From Brachypodium distachyon (Eukaryota; Streptophyta; Magnoliopsida; Poales; Poaceae): a DNA stretch of 64,000 bases. The translations under genes were made by a program, and so were the position numbers. Position 1 is the stretch's first letter, and every line of letters begins with the position of its first letter. This document shows, one piece after another, positions 1 to 11,336 of the stretch. The notes beneath the pieces were generated by a model. That model searched no databases, had not been told where the DNA came from, and saw only the letters and a program-made list of their open reading frames with translations. Location of the stretch: the NCBI RefSeq assembly GCF_000005505.3, contig NC_016133.3:28637008-28701007 (forward strand), in the 5' to 3' direction.

Positions 1-396
1 GTGGCACGAGGCCTCCTCCCTCCTTGATCTCGGGCTCGGAGCAACAATGCGCCAGCCAGCTAGCGATGCAGCACCTCGGGGCTTCACGAGTTCGATGCCT
101 ACCGACTCCCCGGCTCGCGGGTGCAAATACTCAGTCAGGATGGGGAAGCCATCGACCGCGGTGGCCACACACGTTCGTGGAGAACGCGGAAGGAGCCAAC
201 GATGGCGGATTCCTTGTTGTGTGGTGCTCGTCGGCGAAGGAGGCGGCGAACCCTAGGATTTTGGAGACTGGGAGCGTGAGTGATGTAGTGGGGTGGGGAA
301 ATGGGGACGACGAGATCCTCATTTAATATGACCGGTATGAGGATCAAAAAGGTTTGACCTAGACCTAAATGGATGGTCGTGCTAGAGTAGCCGTAA
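1..396. other. Unassigned flank left of the Harbinger element
   Basis: No coding region can be supported. The minus strand reads like the 5' leader of a plant gene (pyrimidine-rich, with an ATCCTAGGGTT-like stretch near 250), but no frame matches a protein I recognise. The right edge carries the TAA target-site copy (394-396) of the adjoining transposon. Confidence 0.4.
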
Positions 397-2280
397 GAGC
401 ATCTCCAGTCGTCCCCCCTCAAAGGCCAAATGGGGGCGACAGTGCCGAAAACCCCCCCCCCCCCTCCCCATTTTGTTTTTTCATGCGGCGTGGCCCAACT
501 TCACATCCGGCGCTGGCTCAGGCGCAAAAACGTGTGAGCGGCACAACCCAAAAACAAACCCCATTTCGCCCTCTTCGTCGGACGCATGCCACTTCCACCC
601 CCGAATCGCTGCCGGAACCACCCCTCTCACTAGGGGCGGTCCGCAGCCGATAGAAAAGGTCCGGTCGCCACATAGATTGTTTGCGCCACCGCAGTTCTAG
701 TTCCGCCGTCGGCCGCAGGCTACTTCCACCCCCGAATCGTTGCCCACCCCGCGGCCACATTGCTCGGGAGGTGTTCGACGATTTGCCAATTAAGACCATG
801 GATTCGGATGACGAGGAGATGCTCGCTGCGCTTTTTGACGAGGAAGTCGGCGCTGCCGATGATACTGCCTCCGGCGGCAAAGAGGAGCATCAAGTCATCT
901 CCTCTCGTCCCTTCTTGGCCTGATCACCCAGGTTGCACAAATGGACGGGCAGGGGAGGATCGAGGCAGGGCCTCCGCAAGAGCAAGGCGAGGCAAGGGAT
1001 GGAGGGCTACTGCATGCTATACGCCGACTACTTCGCCGATGATCCATTGCACAACGATGTGGTCTTTTAGCACCGTTTCAGGATGTCTCGGAAGCTCTTT
1101 TTGAAGATCGCCGAGTACCTTAGGGAGTACGTCGATGACTTCAAACTGAAGAGAGACGCTGTCGGCACACTTGGTTTCTCAACAATTCAGAAATTCACGG
1201 TGTCCCTCTGGTTGCTTGCGTATGGAATTCTTGCTGACGACTACCTATGCATGGCCGAGTCCACGGCCATCGATTGCATGTACAGGTTTTGTAGGGCAAT
1301 TGTGGCGGTCTTTGGAGATATCTACTTGAGAAAACCAGCTACAGAAGCCATAGCTCGGATTCTGGCACAGAATGCAGAAAGAGGATTCCCGATATACTTG
1401 GCAGCATCGACTGTATGCATTGGTCATGTAAGAACTGTGCATTTGCACACCAGTACATGTATAAAGGCAACAAAGGATCATGTAGTGTGGTGCTTGAGGC
1501 AGTGGCCGATCAGGATCTGTGAATTTGGCATGCCTTTTTCAGTATGGCAGAATCGCACAATGATATCAATGTGCTGCAATGCTCGAATGTGTTTGTCAAA
1601 CTTGTTGAAGGCACTGCTCCTCTGGTGAACTATGAGATCAGTGGCCATATGTACAACAAGGGATACAATCTGCAGATGGCATATATCCAATATGGTCGAC
1701 CTTTGTGAAGACAATGCCAAACGCACCTACAGGAGGAGCAAGATTTTGGTTTGCGACGCAACATGAAGCATGTAAGAAGGATGTCAAGCGGGCATTTGGT
1801 GTGTTGCAGGCTCGATTTGCCATCGTTCGGTACACTGCTCTTAACTGGACCAAAGATCAGATGTGGGAGGTCATGACTGCATGTGTGATCATGCACAACA
1901 TGATCATTGAGAGCGAGCGGCAATGTCCGGTGTATGACACTGAACCGTATGAACGGATGGGCATACTCTAGCCGATGTTGATCACCATGTGCCGGCCGCC
2001 TTTGCTGCTTTCTTCACCAGGTGCCAGGAAATCGAGATGCCGGTACTCGTTAGCAACTTCAAGATGATCTGGTCGAGCATTTGTGAAGGTTCTGAGGAAA
2101 TGTCTAGTTCTTTTTATTTGTTCGATTGAATTTGTTTAAATTGTGATTCAAAACTTATTAAATAATGTGCTTGTTTTAATTTGTAATATTTGTAAAATTT
2201 GATAAGGGAGCCGTTTGGGGACGTCGGCTAGGAACCGGCTGAAGTTTAAAAACAAAATCTAGCCACCAGCGGAGATGCAC
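397..2280 (+). mobile_element. PIF/Harbinger DNA transposon, complete ends
   Basis: The element begins GAGCATCTCC at 397. It ends GGAGATGCAC at 2280, whose reverse complement is GTGCATCTCC, so the terminal inverted repeats differ at one of ten bases. It is flanked by TAA at 394-396 and TAA at 2281-2283, the three-base TWA duplication that PIF/Harbinger transposons make. The inside encodes a HARBI1-type nuclease in several broken frames, so the ends are intact but the transposase is dead. A C-rich leader (about 455-475) and a 3' stretch around 2200-2260 complete the roughly 1.9 kb length. That is short for an autonomous Harbinger, which normally also carries a Myb-like partner gene; none is seen here. 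Confidence 0.93.
799..1971 (+). pseudogene. HARBI1-like Harbinger transposase, frameshifted
   Basis: Starting at ATG 799 there is an acidic N-terminus (MDSDDEEMLAALFDEE). It is followed in other frames by the helical DNA-binding region (1083-1400, motif RKLFLKIAEYLREY), the SIDCMHW catalytic aspartate region near 1405 in yet another frame, and the C-terminal DDE_Tnp_4 part (1705-1971, motifs KDVKRAFGVLQARFA and VMTACVIMHNMIIE). A working transposase of this family is one continuous protein of roughly 400 residues that cuts and rejoins DNA. Here at least three frame changes and an in-frame stop near 1520 separate the parts. The order and spacing of the parts are preserved, so this is a decayed gene and not a rearranged one. 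Confidence 0.9.
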
Positions 2281-2283
2281 TAA

Positions 2284-2680
2284 ATCTGCATGTTGTTATT
2301 GCGGCGGACGCGGACCAAAGCGGACAGTCGCAGACAGGCCCGCTTGCATCTTGAATCACCCTCGTACTCGCCTCCTCGATGCTGCCCGTACCGTGCCGAG
2401 CTTCTGGCTTGCTTTGTTTCCAACGTCCGTCTTAATTGTAACACCCTGCGCAGTACACCAATTATGCACCCAGCAGTTCTAATTAACGTGTTGACTCTTA
2501 ACAGCTTGAGTTATTAAATTTATATCAAGCACGCATCGATAATTAAGGGCGCTGAGCTTAATTGTTAGTCAGTGCACTTTTTCCGTTGCAAACGTCCACG
2601 GACGCATTCGAAAGATTTAAGACAACCTAACGCAGACGTGGCTCGCCTTACCGTCGGCCGGACAGTTAGCTAGATGGCTG
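2284..2680. other. Intergenic sequence before a candidate promoter
   Basis: No gene is seen. The stretch is AT-rich around 2420-2570 and contains no element end that I can define. It leads into the TATA box at 2682. Confidence 0.4.
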
Positions 2681-2681
2681 A

Positions 2682-2690
2682 CTATATATA
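2682..2690 (+). promoter_or_regulatory. TATA box (CTATATATA)
   Basis: A clean TATATATA core is followed about 30 bases later by a pyrimidine-rich, adenine-starting region, as at grass transcription starts. No open reading frame longer than a few codons follows directly. If functional, it would drive either a non-coding RNA or a distal leader exon of the transporter gene at 7613. Confidence 0.5.
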
Positions 2691-2714
2691 CCTCTCACTC
2701 CCATTCCATATCCG

Positions 2715-2913
2715 TCAGCAGCCAACAAGAACTCCACGTTGGTAACCCCATCATAATTAAGCTCAATCCTTTTTTCTCTTCTAGCTTCGAGCTAAGCGCA
2801 TGGAGCTGGAGATCTTTGGCTAGCTTGATCTTCGCGCTGCGGCGAGAGTATCGGCAGGAGTAGGCAGGCACGTACGCGTGCTTCGATCGCTCTGGTCTGG
2901 TGTCGTTGGCAAC
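2715..2913 (+). other. Possible non-coding first exon
   Basis: This stretch begins about 30 bases after the TATA box and ends AAC before GTAAGC, a good splice donor at 2914. The only ATG of note (2800) opens a seven-codon frame. It could be an upstream leader exon of the Lsi2-like gene, with an intron of about 4.6 kb, or the start of an unrelated transcript. I cannot decide from sequence alone. Confidence 0.3.
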
Positions 2914-3707
2914 GTAAGCTCCTCTCCCTCTCTCTCGATCTCCCCCACACTCTCACTGGGGCCGAGCTTTTTTTTAAGGCTCTAGGTCAAATAGGCACAC
3001 ATAAAATTTTAGTTTAGGCATATGTACAATATAGGATGTAAAAATTATGGCCTTCAACCCTGGTGAAGTTATCATCCTAACCCATCTGCATGCCCCCCTC
3101 CCCCCCACACACACCTCTCTGCGCTTATTTTTTTTCTTTCAAAAAGGAGATTGAAATCTCCGGACTCTGCATCAAAATGATGCACACATTATTTATTTAT
3201 TTAACAAGGCAAAATGAATACATCGACCGAACAATCCAAAGACACCATGCTATACCTACTAGCCTGATGAGAGTTGTGGCCATTTTCGGGATCGTATGTC
3301 CTGACCGCACACCACCGCCAAACATCTAAATCCGAAGGCACGTAGAGGTGCAACCAATCAAGCTAATTTCCAGCATGTGCCGCCAAAGCTGCACGATCTT
3401 TGCCCGACAGTGAGGAAGGAGGAAGGTGGCGGCCGGGGTGTCTTTTTTCCAGATCAGGGTGAGGAGGAGGAAGGGAGGAGAGAGGAGGCGGCGTGTATCG
3501 TGAAACCTTCATGCATGATTATATCAAGCGCATAATTAATTAATGAGGATTGGTTTGAATTAATCATGAAAAAAGTGCTATATTCACTACAATGTACAAT
3601 TAAGCGTAGAAAAATATTGACTTTGTATCCCAACTGAAGATGGCACAGGGAGTGTCAGCCCCTACCAAAGGGTGTGGTAGGTTAGCGCTAGGAGTAGGCA
3701 ACTCCCT

Positions 3708-3790
3708 CCGTCCATTTTTAGTGATTATGTAAGATGTTTCTGATACTCAAACTCTGGCCATTAGTTAGACCAATAATGTGTAGTTTGTGT
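3708..3790 (+). repeat. Stowaway-like left terminus
   Basis: The stretch begins ACTCCCTCCGTCCATTTTTA, the usual start of Triticeae Stowaway MITEs. I could not find a matching right terminus, so the element is truncated or its far end has decayed. Confidence 0.4.
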
Positions 3791-4412
3791 GCCACAAAAC
3801 TATAGCACGTAACTTGTATTTGAAAAAGAAAGGCATATTGTATAGTTTTCATGCCACATATAACACATATATTATTGATATATGTAACCAATGGTCAATG
3901 CTAAATTCAAAAGTGCTTAATATTACCCCCCGTAAGAAGACTTCGTGAGTAATAATTGTTACTACTACATGACTTACGTGTTCTCAAGGTTTAAGATTTC
4001 ATTTTTCACAAAATTACAGTACCCAACAAAATTTCAGTAATTTTGGATTTCAGTGCCTGAAATTTCACCAAACATGAACAATATTTGTAAACAAAATCAA
4101 AATTGTAGGAAAACATAAATTTTCTAGCACAAATTGCACAAACTTAATTACTTGTCTCTCAACGAAAAAAACGGCATACTAGATTTTACAATGGATCAAG
4201 TTTACATAAACTATTTGACATCGGGCTCAAACTATAGGCAAGCTGATTTTTTTTAACCGGAAGTCTGAAATTTCGAGGGCAACCTTGTCGAAATTTTAAA
4301 ACCTTGCGTGTGCCTATATTCATGCCGTTGTAGTATTTTCCTAAACAGCAATCGTGTTGATCTTAACAATAAACGTCCCTCGGGTACCTAAACAATAACT
4401 AGATGTAACATA

Positions 4413-4495
4413 TACTCTTCAGTTTCCAAATAAGTAACATGAATTTGTGTAAAAATTTATACAAATCCAAGTCACTTATTTCAGGACGGGGTGAA
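4413..4495. repeat. Stowaway MITE relic
   Basis: The left arm is TACTCTTCAGTTTCCAAATA. The right arm contains CACTTATTTCAGGACGGGG, which pairs imperfectly with it as expected for a Stowaway hairpin of about 80 bp. The inner part resembles the relic at 18238-18316. Confidence 0.6.
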
Positions 4496-4609
4496 TATAA
4501 GCATTCCTTAACTGGTGCAAGTGATGGCTTTGCAGCACCACAGCCCCACCCCGTCGTATATCTACCCAGAACAGATTTGGTCCCAAAAGGCGATTTGGCC
4601 CAACTGCAA

Positions 4610-5270
4610 GTACGTACGTAACCACACCACACTGGACGTACACGTACGCCGGCCGTCCGGATCCCATCCGATGGCGAGCTCGCAGCCGAAACGAAAAAAA
4701 GGCGACGTGCCAGGAGCCGTCGCACTCGCTCCCTTTTCCCTGCAACAACCACTTCATCGCTCGCCGGGCCCGTACGTACAAATTAAGCCTTCGTCTCCTC
4801 GGGCGCTTCTTTGGCCTCTCAATCTCAACAGCGACGGCCGGCGCGCGGTCAGCAGCTCGATGGATCGGCTATTGTCCCGTGTCGCCGTGCGCGAAGCTCC
4901 CGCGCGCGCGCCGTGCCAGTCAGCCGCGTCGAAATCACGCCTCGGTGGCTAGATTTGATAGCCAGGCCCAGGCGCCTCTTTTGAATTCTCTCTCAGCTTT
5001 CTCTCTCGGGCCCCGAAACTCTTGTCTCGCTCCAGTAACAAGTTCCCCGCGGGCCACCTGTCAGGCGGTCACTTCGAACTGGACTTAATTGGGGAACCAT
5101 TTCTACTCGAACGAGTGAGTCTCTGTGTCTTCCCTTTGACCCCGAGGACGACGAGTAGGCGAGTAGCAGCAGAGCGACGGGGGATGGAAAACGTGCTGGC
5201 GACCTGGCCACGACGCCGGTTTGCCCGTCCGGTCACGGACGTCGTCTCACGCCCGCGGTCCCTCTGTTTC
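4610..5270. other. CpG-rich patch
   Basis: The stretch is much richer in G, C and CpG than its surroundings (for example around 4640-4930 and 5120-5260). The open frames in it overlap on both strands and match nothing I know. It could be a regulatory island upstream of the transporter or a piece of a GC-rich transposon. Confidence 0.3.
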
Positions 5271-7133
5271 AGAAGAAAAATAAATTGACTTCTTCTTTTT
5301 TGTTGCTACGATTACATCACTTATTTTTTGAATAGGAAGAAACCCCCAACCTCTACATCAATCGATGCACACGGTCAATTTTTATTTTAAAGTATTCAAA
5401 AGTAAGTCAGCATTGATCAGAGATTGTGAATATAAAATAAGCCAGCGGAAAAAGTTCAACATAGCGAGTCTACGATTACGTAACTCGTGAGGCTCATGTG
5501 CCCCTGTACTTACAATAGTGCTCTGTCCTCTAAGCACGTATATATTCTGGGTGAAGTGGAGTTACATTCACATTTCAACCCACAAAAACCTACAACCACA
5601 ACTAAATTTCTCTTTTCTTTGAACTACTTGGAGTTCGATCCTTATGCGACATCATCAGCAATTTGAAAGAAACTGTATAACACTAGATCTAGATCATGCT
5701 TTTCATCTAGGAAGGAAGCATGATCAAGCTAGTGCCGTCTTTCTTTACATGCCCTTATCCTTTGCTATTGCATGGAGCACTTGACCGTACAAAGGGCACC
5801 CCTGCCATTTCTGCAAGTGTTGATCGATTTTGTTGAACAAATAATTGATCAACGTAATTATTGGTCAAAAATCTGTCCAGCTGCGATACTTTTGATTTTG
5901 CTATATAGGATTGCACGGATCATTATGGTAGTGGTCATAGCCCTCAATATATTTCTACTGAATTGTGTACTTATGAGTTTTTTTGAACTGGAAACATCTT
6001 TGAACCAAAAAACTCAGCCTCTTTAATTTAGATTTTATTTTCTGAAATTGCAGGAAACTAATGAAAGATAGATTGTCAGTAATCATCCCATCCATAAAAT
6101 TTTAGGACAATTTTGTAATGTTCACTCTGCGAAAGAGTACATCAAAATTAATTAGTACAGCCACTATTTATGTTTAATGGTGCAAACCCGACATGTATTT
6201 TAATGGGTAGTTTAAGGATGGTGCTTTACTATGAAGCTGAAAAAACTTAATTTCCCGATGCTAGCTTGATGGTTATAATCGAAGGTCAAAACATTAGAAG
6301 AAAATGAACTTGAGTCTGATGCTGCCTCTCCTTCAACTTCAAGGATCTTAATACTCGTGAACTCTCATCATACAAAGTATACCTTTTACAAACTTTGCAC
6401 TCGTTTTAAGAAACCTAGCATGTAAGTATTGATAATAGGATAATAGGATAATAGGCATAACTAAAATCAGTTCCTATCCGACTATTAAGGCACAACCTGC
6501 ATTTTTATTTTTATTTTGAGGAAAAGGCAGTTGCTCTGCCATTTGATAGGATAGAAAGGAGACCAGGCAAGATTATTTACAGGAGGCCGGTCAAAAGACC
6601 AACAAAAAACATGATACGGTGCCACACACAGGCCCATTATCTCCGCTCTGCTAGTGAAGTGGCAAAGCGTGAAAACTGGGTGTGTGCCTGTGTAGCCACC
6701 CTCTGATCATCTGGGTTTTTTTTACACTGAAAACTGTAGGCTCCTACTATGCTATGTTAATTAATCTAAGTAAAAAAATACGTGAGTGCCGGCAAAAATA
6801 AACCATGCTACTTCAGAGTTCAGAACTCTTCTTTTAGGTTGAAAACTTATGCTCGTTTGGTGCACATGATTTCCAAATCAAGATATGCGAGTAGCCGACT
6901 ACTAACTGCACGGTCACTGCAAGGTTTTCTCATATAACTGATGCTCATCTCGATATACTCAGTAGAGGACCAATCGCCGGCAGTACTGTTCAAAGCACGT
7001 ACCACCCAAGAGCCAACACCCGTCTTGCCAACCAGCGAACCGTGTGTGCTAGACCGACCCAGATGTACGTGTAGTCTAAACGATCCCAGAGTCTAAACTC
7101 TGAACACGTGCAGGCCGGGTCGCACCGCGCACG

Positions 7134-7142
7134 TAATAAATA
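7134..7142 (+). promoter_or_regulatory. TATA-like box TAATAAATA of the transporter gene
   Basis: TAATAAATA is followed by a C-rich initiator region and, about 30 bases on, the presumed leader exon. A nearby inverted motif (AGAGTCTAAACTCT, about 7089-7102) and a CACGTG E-box/ABRE core (about 7105) lie just upstream. They are suggestive of regulation but unproven. Confidence 0.45.
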
Positions 7143-7164
7143 CCCCAATCCTCCCGAGTCCTGT

Positions 7165-7300
7165 GTCCCAAACTCGAGGAGATAATCACACGTTAGCGAT
7201 CCCTCTGCCTCTCGATCGTCACTCTCTTGCAGCCGCTGCTGGAGTCCGACGAGCATAGTCCCGGTCTCGCCTCGGTGTAAACCCCTGCGCCGTCGCCGAG
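7165..7300 (+). other. Presumed 5' UTR exon of the Lsi2-like gene
   Basis: The stretch lies downstream of the TATA-like box and ends GCCGAG before GTGAGC (donor at 7301). The matching acceptor TTTTGCAG ends at 7560, after which 52 leader bases precede the start codon. A short intron in the leader is common in grass transporter genes. The transcription start is estimated, not seen. Confidence 0.5.
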
Positions 7301-7612
7301 GTGAGCAATTCCATGCGAAACTCTGCCATCTTCTCGTCGTAATCGGCCGAGCGGTTGCGCCCATTCGGCGACCGCCGTCCGGTGGGATGGCACGTGTAGA
7401 GTAGGCGCTGCCTATTTTTGGCCATGTTGACTGCCGACCACCGTGCCGATCCTGCAAACGCTGCCTGCTAGTGCTAGGTGCTAGAGGCACTTCTGTTTGT
7501 TTTGCGTCGACATTTACACGCCGATTAATTGATCAGTTTCTTTGCTCCGATTTTGCAGGATCTTGATCGATCGATTAGCTAGCTCCTCGTTCTTCAGTTG
7601 CGGATCGAGAGG

Positions 7613-10006
7613 ATGGTGCTGGCGAGCACGCCCAAGGTGGTGCTGGGATGCGTGGCCTTCTCCATCTTCTGGGTCCTGGCCGTCTTCCCATCGGTACCCT
7701 TCCTGCCGGTGGGGCGTACAGCCGGGTCGCTGCTAGGCGCCATGCTGATGGTCCTCTTCCGCGTGATGACCCCGGAGGAAGCCTACGCGGCCATCGACCT
7801 CCCCATCCTGGGCCTCCTCTTCGGCACCATGGTGGTGAGCATCTTCCTGGAGCGCGCCGACATGTTCCAGTACCTGGGCAGCATGCTCTCCTGGAAGAGC
7901 CGTGGCAGCAAGGACCTCCTGTTCCGAGTCTGCCTCGTGTCCGCCGTGGCCAGCGCGCTCTTCACCAACGACACCACCTGCGTCGTGCTCACGGAGTTCA
8001 TCCTCAAGGTGGCCCGGCAGAACAACCTGCCGCCGCAGCCCTTCCTCCTGGCGCTGGCCTCCAGCTCCAACATCGGCTCCTCCGCCACCCCAATCGGGAA
8101 CCCGCAGAACCTCGTCATCGCCGTCGAGAGCGGCATCTCCTTCGGCGCCTTCCTCTTCGGCATCTTCCCGGCCATGATCCTCGGCGTCATCACCAACACC
8201 TGCATCCTGCTCTGCTACTTCTGGAAGTACCTCTCCGTCGACAAGGAGAAAGACCAGGAGGCCCCTGCCGCGGCAGCAGCCGGGGCAGAGGTGGTCACCG
8301 TTGATGACGAGGTCACGGCCTCGCACCGCTTCACGCCGGCCAGAATGTCGCACGCCTCGTCCTTCAACGCCGACGTTGGAGACTGCATCGGAGAGCCGAT
8401 GCGGAGGAGCGACAGCATGAGCAGGGCCGGCAATGGCGACGCCATGGCCATGGCCATGCGCAGCAGGAGCTATAACTCGTCCGAGGGCGACATCCAGGTG
8501 GCCATCAGGTCGCTGCGCGCGTCCAGCTTGTCGCAGGAGATGGTGGAGGTGTCCACGGTCTGCGACGGACGGCGCGACGAAGGGCCCCGAAAGATCACCA
8601 GGACGACGAGCCACCAGAGGAGCGTCATCATCGAGGACGCGCCAGAGCTGGAGCTCGCCGACAGCGACAAGGAGAAGCCGGAAGAGGCGGCCAGGCAGCA
8701 GAAGAGCTGGAAGGTGCTCGTGTGGAAGGCGGCCGTCTACCTCACCACGCTCGGGATGCTAATCTCCCTCCTCATGGGGCTCAACATGTCCTGGACTGCC
8801 ATCACCGCCGCTCTCGTGCTCCTCGCGCTTGATTTCACCGACGCGCAAGCTTGCCTCGAGAAGGTACTGTGTACGCCGCCATTAATAATTCTCTTCTGCA
8901 AATTGGTCATTTTGCTCCTTCCTTTTTTTGTGACGGCAAACATGCTGATTCGCCATGATTTAATTTGCAGGTATCCTACTCGTTGCTCATCTTCTTCTGC
9001 GGGATGTTCATAACGGTGGATGGCTTCAACAGAACTGGCATCCCAAACGCGCTCTGGGAGCTGGTGGAACCGCACGCGAGGATCGATAGCGCCAAAGGAA
9101 TTGCCCTTCTTGCAGTTGTGATTCTTGTTCTTTCAAATGTTGCCTCCAATGTTCCAACAGGTAACGCTTTTTCAATGTTGCCTCAAATGGTATGTCTTCA
9201 AATCTCGTCCCAATGAACGGTTCAAAAGAACAGCAAAAACTTGCCTACTTACTCCGTACAACAAAGGATGTCTCAACTTCCTAAATTTAAATGCATCTAT
9301 ACATTAAGTAATGTCTAGATACATCTAAATTTTGACAAACTTGAGACATCTTTTGTTAGACGGTAGTTATGTGATGGTGGTGTACCTAGATCTGATCACA
9401 TAGTGCAGTGAATTTATTAGTTTAGAGCGATCTTTTACAGTCAGTATGTTTAGATTGTGGGAATAGTTAGTGATACGAGAATCCAGGATTGTGGACTTTT
9501 AAAAAATCTGTTTTGACTGACAACTTACTTAAACTAAACCTTTGAAAGACATCTCCTTCCAGTTGGAATCAGAATCACATCTGTAATCTTCCCTGTTGTA
9601 ACTGCAAAAAACTTCAGAAAGTTGCTTAGGAACCTTGTGTTCATTACTTCGGATAACAAATTTATTCAGATGTCTTTGACAACTTGACAGTTTCTAATCA
9701 AACTTGTGTGTAATCTCTGAATGAACTTCCTTTTCAGTGCTACTTCTGGGCACAAGAGTGGCAGCATCAGCTGGTGCAATCTCTCCTGCTTCAGAGAAGA
9801 AAGCTTGGCTCATCCTGGCCTGGGTCAGCACGGTGGCTGGCAACCTCACGCTGCTGGGATCGGCGGCGAACCTGATCGTCTGCGAGCAGGCGCGGCGGGC
9901 GCAGTTCCACGGGTACAACCTCACCTTCTGGAGCCACCTCCGCTTTGGCGTGCCGTCGACGATCATCGTCACCGCCATCGGCCTGCTCATCGTCGTTAGC
10001 TACTGA
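7613..10006 (+). CDS. Lsi2-like: Lsi2-like silicon (arsenite) efflux transporter
   Basis: There are three coding exons, 7613-8863, 8971-9160 and 9738-10006, joined by GT-AG introns that keep the frame and give 569 residues. The protein belongs to the ArsB/CitMHS permease family. Rice Lsi2-type members export silicic acid and arsenite from root or stem cells in exchange for protons. Diagnostic parts are visible: a hydrophobic N-terminal half (residues about 8-205), TNDTTC at 119-123 within the first repeat, [14 protein letters not shown] near 155-168, a hydrophilic loop at about 209-363, then NMSWTAI and the second repeat with [15 protein letters not shown] near the C-terminus. The start was set at ATG 7613 because homologues begin M(V/A)LAS.PKVV. 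At 569 residues it is longer than rice Lsi2 (about 470), mainly through the loop. The sequence resembles the Lsi3 type of rice more than Lsi2 itself, judged from memory. No disruption is seen. Confidence 0.92.
9250..9365. repeat. Stowaway MITE in intron 2 of the transporter
   Basis: The left arm is TACTCCGTACAACAAAGGAT and the right arm ends CATCTTTTGTTAGACGG followed by TA. The arms are inverted copies with typical Stowaway inner sequence (GATACATCTAAATTTTGACA). It lies wholly inside the intron and away from the splice sites. Confidence 0.75.
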
Positions 10007-10509
10007 ACGGAATCTGGAGGAAGTACTCCTGTCCGACGTAGCAGTATAGCAGTGTGCTTCCTCCACAAGGAAGGAAGCGACTGTGCAACTGGGGAATTTA
10101 CCCTGGGAAGGGAGATGATATTTGTAACTTTGTGTTTCGTTGTAATTTTGTCTTTTATACGTTCATGTAATCTTTGCGCCAACAAGGAGTCGTGAGGCGT
10201 CCTCGCCCATCTGCTAAAGCAAATAATGGGCATGTATGTAAGATCACCCGGTCCACGAAAGTAGTCGGCGTTCGTCCATGTTCTAAGATGGTAATGTTAT
10301 TTCAACACTATATATGGTGTTTGCAGATGCCAAAACAAAGTCGTTAAGACAGATGATTTGGAAACAAAAACACTTTCCATGGATTGGGAAGGTTGTGTTC
10401 TGTGAAAAACGCTCGTCGATGGGTTTTGGTAGAGACGGGCGTTCGTTCAATTTCGTTTAACGTGCGAGATTAGAAAAAGTAAAAGCTAAATGTCATCAAA
10501 ATCAAAATT
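10007..10509 (+). other. 3' UTR of the transporter and spacer to the tRNA
   Basis: After the TGA there is a T/G-rich 3' region (about 10110-10180) typical of plant polyadenylation zones, although no perfect AATAAA is present. From about 10250 to 10509 no gene is seen. The A/T run just below 10510 supplies a T-run terminator for the minus-strand tRNA. Confidence 0.5.
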
Positions 10510-10582
10510 CGCCCACCGTGGGGCTCGAACCCACGACCACAAGGTTAAGAGCCTTGCGCTCTACCAACTGAGCTAGACGGGC
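10510..10582 (-). tRNA. tRNA-Lys(CTT): tRNA-Lys (anticodon CTT)
   Basis: Read on the minus strand, a 73-nucleotide cloverleaf begins GCCCGTCTAGCTCAGTTGG. The acceptor stem pairs GCCCGTC with GGTGGGC, with two G-U pairs and G as the discriminator base. The A box is TAGCTCAGTTGG, and the anticodon arm is CAAGG-CTCTTAA-CCTTG with anticodon CTT. The T arm and B box are GGTTCGAGCCCC. There is no intron, and CCA is not encoded, as expected for a nuclear gene. T runs follow the 3' end as a Pol III terminator. Confidence 0.97.
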
Positions 10583-10654
10583 TAGTATGGCTAAATATAA
10601 AATAAACATTGTATCATCTTATCCGAAATTGGATATGTCATTTCTATACCTCAA

Positions 10655-11336
10655 TTTTTTTTTTACAAGAATGCAACCCGGCGGGTGCAGGTGCATCACC
10701 AATTAAAGAAGAAGAGCCAGAAGGCTAGTACAACGCCCGAGAGGCCATACAACGCCACCGAGTGGCACCAAAACACAAAAGAGACTACGTACTAGTAAGC
10801 CACCTACTCGCCCCATGGGCCGACACAAAGATACTACCCCTAAGCAGTCCGGCGTGCATCCACTTCATCAACTCATCCATGATAGTCGAAATGACCCGTG
10901 CATCGAAGGGGTCGCGCCGTTGAAGACCACATCGTTCTGATGACGCCAAATAGTCCAAAAGACCATTTGGATCGCCGAAAGGAAGTCACGCCGAGCACGC
11001 CGCGGAAGGGGAAGCAAGGTCCACCACCCACGCAAGTTGGAGTTCGCATCCGGACACCAATCGCCATGGCCCCAAAGCGTGAGGAGCCGACTCCAAACTT
11101 GCCTCGAGAGGACACAACCCATACGCATGTGTGAGATGATCTCCTCCTCCTGATCACATCGAGGGCACCTCGCCGGGTGCGGGAGACCTCGTCTCGCAAG
11201 CCGGTCCGCCGTCCAGCAACGGTTCCTTGCGGCAAGCCACACAAAGAACCGGCACCGCACCGGAGCCCTCGTGTGCCAGACCACTGACGCCATCGGGTCA
11301 CACACCTGTCCCGCAAAAAGGTTTGCGTAGGCGGTT
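10655..11336 (-). pseudogene. LINE 3' part with zf-RVT domain
   Basis: On the minus strand the sequence reads into a zf-RVT domain, the zinc-binding region after the reverse transcriptase of plant LINEs (RCRFFVWLAARNRCWTADRL, then CPRCDQEEEIISH and FWTIWRHQNDVVFNGA). The frame runs from 11305 to about 10868 and fades afterwards. The stretch closes with ten T bases on the plus strand (10655-10664), that is, a poly(A) tail. The 5' continuation lies on the far side of the inserted LTR element at 14949. Confidence 0.88.

Larger units (their letters stand above)
2914..7130. other. Long AT-rich stretch with MITE relics and one CpG-rich island
   Basis: No gene can be supported. The stretch holds two Stowaway-like relics (3708-3790 and 4413-4495) and a GC-rich patch at about 4610-5270. 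The rest is AT-rich sequence with short fragments that I cannot classify. It lies between the two candidate promoters of the transporter gene. Confidence 0.4.

Noticed and set aside
2715..2913. Primary microRNA transcript
   Set aside because: No fold-back of suitable size and no match to plant microRNA families that I remember.
7733..8614. Minus-strand open frame of 293 codons opposite the transporter
   Set aside because: It is a composition shadow of a GC-rich exon; the plus strand has clear family motifs and splice sites.
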